NCBI GenBank assembly: GCA_947184155.2
Contig: CAMXCT020001857.1
Coordinates: 310,001 to 374,000, forward strand
Origin: Cladocopium goreaui
Lineage: Eukaryota > Sar > Dinophyceae > Suessiales > Symbiodiniaceae
Reading direction: 5' to 3'
Length of the DNA stretch: 64,000 nucleotides
The notes under the pieces were generated by a model. That model was not told the DNA's origin, made no database searches, and was given only the letters and a program-made list of their open reading frames with translations. Each line of letters starts with the position of its first letter. Positions within the stretch are counted from its first letter, which is position 1. Shown here piece after piece: positions 62,599-64,000 of the stretch. Both the position numbers and the translations under genes were made by a program.

Positions 62599-63600
62599 AT
62601 GATTCCAGAAGATGGCAACGACGATGGTGACTCTGGAGGTGAAGTGGACTTGGAGCAACTCAGCCAAGTTCTCACGGTGACTGCCCGTCGTCTAGCAGGT
62701 TTGACACTTGGACGGAAGTTTAGCACCAAGAAGCCTGACTCCAACAATGCGGCGTCCAACATCGCTAAGCGAAAAATGACTTCGCATTGTTCAGCCTGTG
62801 GTGAAAAAGGTCATTGGAAAGACGATGACATCTGCCCCATGAAGAACAAAGGTGCTTCCAAGAAGACGGAATTCCGTCCACCAGCCAAGAACACTGGCTA
62901 TCGTGCCCAGCCTGACCAAAAGCAAAAGACTCAGCAAGCGTTTCCGGTTGTCCATCATGAACATGGTCACCTCGAGATTCAAGATCATGCTGAAGAAGAT
63001 TTTGGCAATGCCTTCATTTGCAACATGGTCAATATTCCCAATATCCCTAGTTTTCATGTTCATGAAGTACAAGCTTTCAACCCCACCGAGTTTGTTGGCA
63101 AGATGATCCTCGACTCAGCATGCCAGAGAACATGCTGTGGTTTGACTTGGTTTGAGGCCCATGCAGAGCAGCTGCAACAATTGCGCCTTCGACACAAAGA
63201 GGTGCGCACCACAGATGTTTTTCAGTTTGGTTTGGGAAGTCCCACTTCAGCTATTCATCGAGCTTATTTGCCTGCTGGAATTGGTGGTCAAACAATGTTG
63301 TTAGCTACTGCTGTTTTGGATGCCAACATTCCACTCTTGGGTTCCAATAAACTTCTTGAACGTTTACATGCAGTCATTGACATGGGCAAGAATGTGGTTT
63401 ATTTTGAAACTTTGGATGTTGAAGTTCCTTTGATGAAGATCGGTGGACATTTTGCCATCGACATTTTGGATTTTCCGTGCAGTGAGCCTCACATGCTTTC
63501 ATGTTGGAAGAGTTTTTCACATCCCACGTTTTGGAAGACACCAGACCCAGAGTTGATCTTCACTTCAATCACTACCTCAGCTACAACAACTCAAGCAGCT
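62599..63600 (+). CDS. copia-like retroelement, zinc knuckle and protease
   Basis: It continues in the same frame immediately after the TAG. It contains a CCHC-type knuckle CSACGEKGHWKDDDIC (CX2CX4HX6C) at about 62,797-62,844, then a retropepsin-like active site MILDSACQRTCCG at about 63,106 and ANIPLLGSNKLLE at about 63,325, the usual order of Gag-protease in copia-type polyproteins. Since the TAG is the only break here, the normal element may read through it, or this copy is mutated. Confidence 0.65.
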
Positions 63601-64000
63601 GAGCCAGTGTCTACAACCAGCGTTTTTGACTCCCATGCGTGCACCACCTCGATGGGCAAACAACTGGAGGAGACTCATGGTCCCAGTGCTGACGTTCTTG
63701 CGTCAGGCAGTGGGCCTGGGTTTCAGGCCACCATGGATGACCGAGCCCGAAGAGTTGGACATGCGAGATTGCAAGCACAAAAAGACCAAGAGGTACGGCA
63801 ACATACACGGCCGATTTGCAAAGTGCCTTCAGTGCAGCGCTCGGTTCAAATGGAACCAGTCAACCGAAACCTGGGACTTCATGGGTTCGTCGCCATCCTC
63901 ACCATTGCCCTTGCCATGCTCAGAGAACATACGAGCGGGGGCCCTGTCGAGCCAAGCAGCAGCTTCCTCGACCAATTCGTCAAGGATGGGAGCCTCCGCC
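63557..64000 (+). CDS. copia-like retroelement, post-protease region, in the +1 frame
   Basis: The +1 frame reads LQQLKQLSQCLQPAFLTPMR, RWANNWRRLMVPVLTFLRQA and DCKHKKTKRYGNIHGRFAKC-LQCSARFKWN. The C-x-H ... C-x2-C ... K-W pattern resembles a small zinc motif I recall between protease and integrase in dinoflagellate elements. Both this frame and the upstream frame stay open to the window edge; motif content favours this one. Integrase and reverse transcriptase would lie beyond 64,000. Confidence 0.5.

Noticed and set aside
1-64000. Dinoflagellate spliced-leader, 5S, U6 or rRNA genes
   Set aside because: I scanned for the spliced-leader core GTAGCCATTTTGGCTCAAG and common snRNA/rRNA landmarks by eye and saw none.

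Overview
This looks like nuclear DNA of a dinoflagellate, most likely a Symbiodiniaceae or other Suessiales alga. There is no long uninterrupted gene. Coding capacity is in short GC-rich islands of about 40-350 bases set in AT-rich, repeat-dense sequence. Supporting signs are phase-consistent GT-AG (and one apparent GC-AG) introns, swarms of short inverted-repeat elements, a C4 zinc finger plus zinc knuckle Gag of the kind I associate with dinoflagellate copia-like elements, and a 30.6-31.8 kb repeat whose translations I recall from Symbiodiniaceae genomes (recall, not checked). No spliced-leader gene, tRNA, rRNA or prokaryotic signal was found. Exon calls rest on open frame, splice consensus, phase agreement and third-position composition; none was tested by homology search or transcripts.

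Layout: 0.5-3.6 kb, a plus-strand gene of at least five small phase-0 exons, then 40-bp and 24-bp minisatellites to 5.4 kb. 6.6-10 kb, plus-strand exons, one with an apparent frameshift, then a ~75-bp degenerate minisatellite (10.0-11.6 kb) that is open on both strands. 12-31 kb is sparse: isolated exons on both strands, a PPR-like relic, an exon with an EF-hand-like end and an in-frame 9-bp repeat, large AT-rich tandem arrays (23.5-25.7 kb) and a GTGTA array (29.8-30.6 kb). 32-42 kb holds plus-strand exons ending at a stop at 41,727, plus a minus-strand exon at 36.3-36.4 kb.

44-59 kb is the best gene: about 16 plus-strand exons, most with matching phases. The downstream exons encode segments resembling S2, S3 and a textbook S4 voltage sensor, so I infer a voltage-gated cation channel. 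Its pore is not seen. 59.8-64 kb holds a hAT-like dimerisation segment and the gag/protease part of a copia-like retroelement that runs off the window.

The dominant feature is at least ten families of 80-250 bp terminal-inverted-repeat elements. Family A (CTGGTTGGTGG ends) has 4-bp target duplications in five intact copies. Families B, C, C2 and D are flanked by TA. Several copies touch exon edges and carry splice-like ends. One D copy (47,038-47,174) forms an intron whose removal exactly restores the length of the empty site. I read these as introner-like elements, i.e. transposons that create introns.
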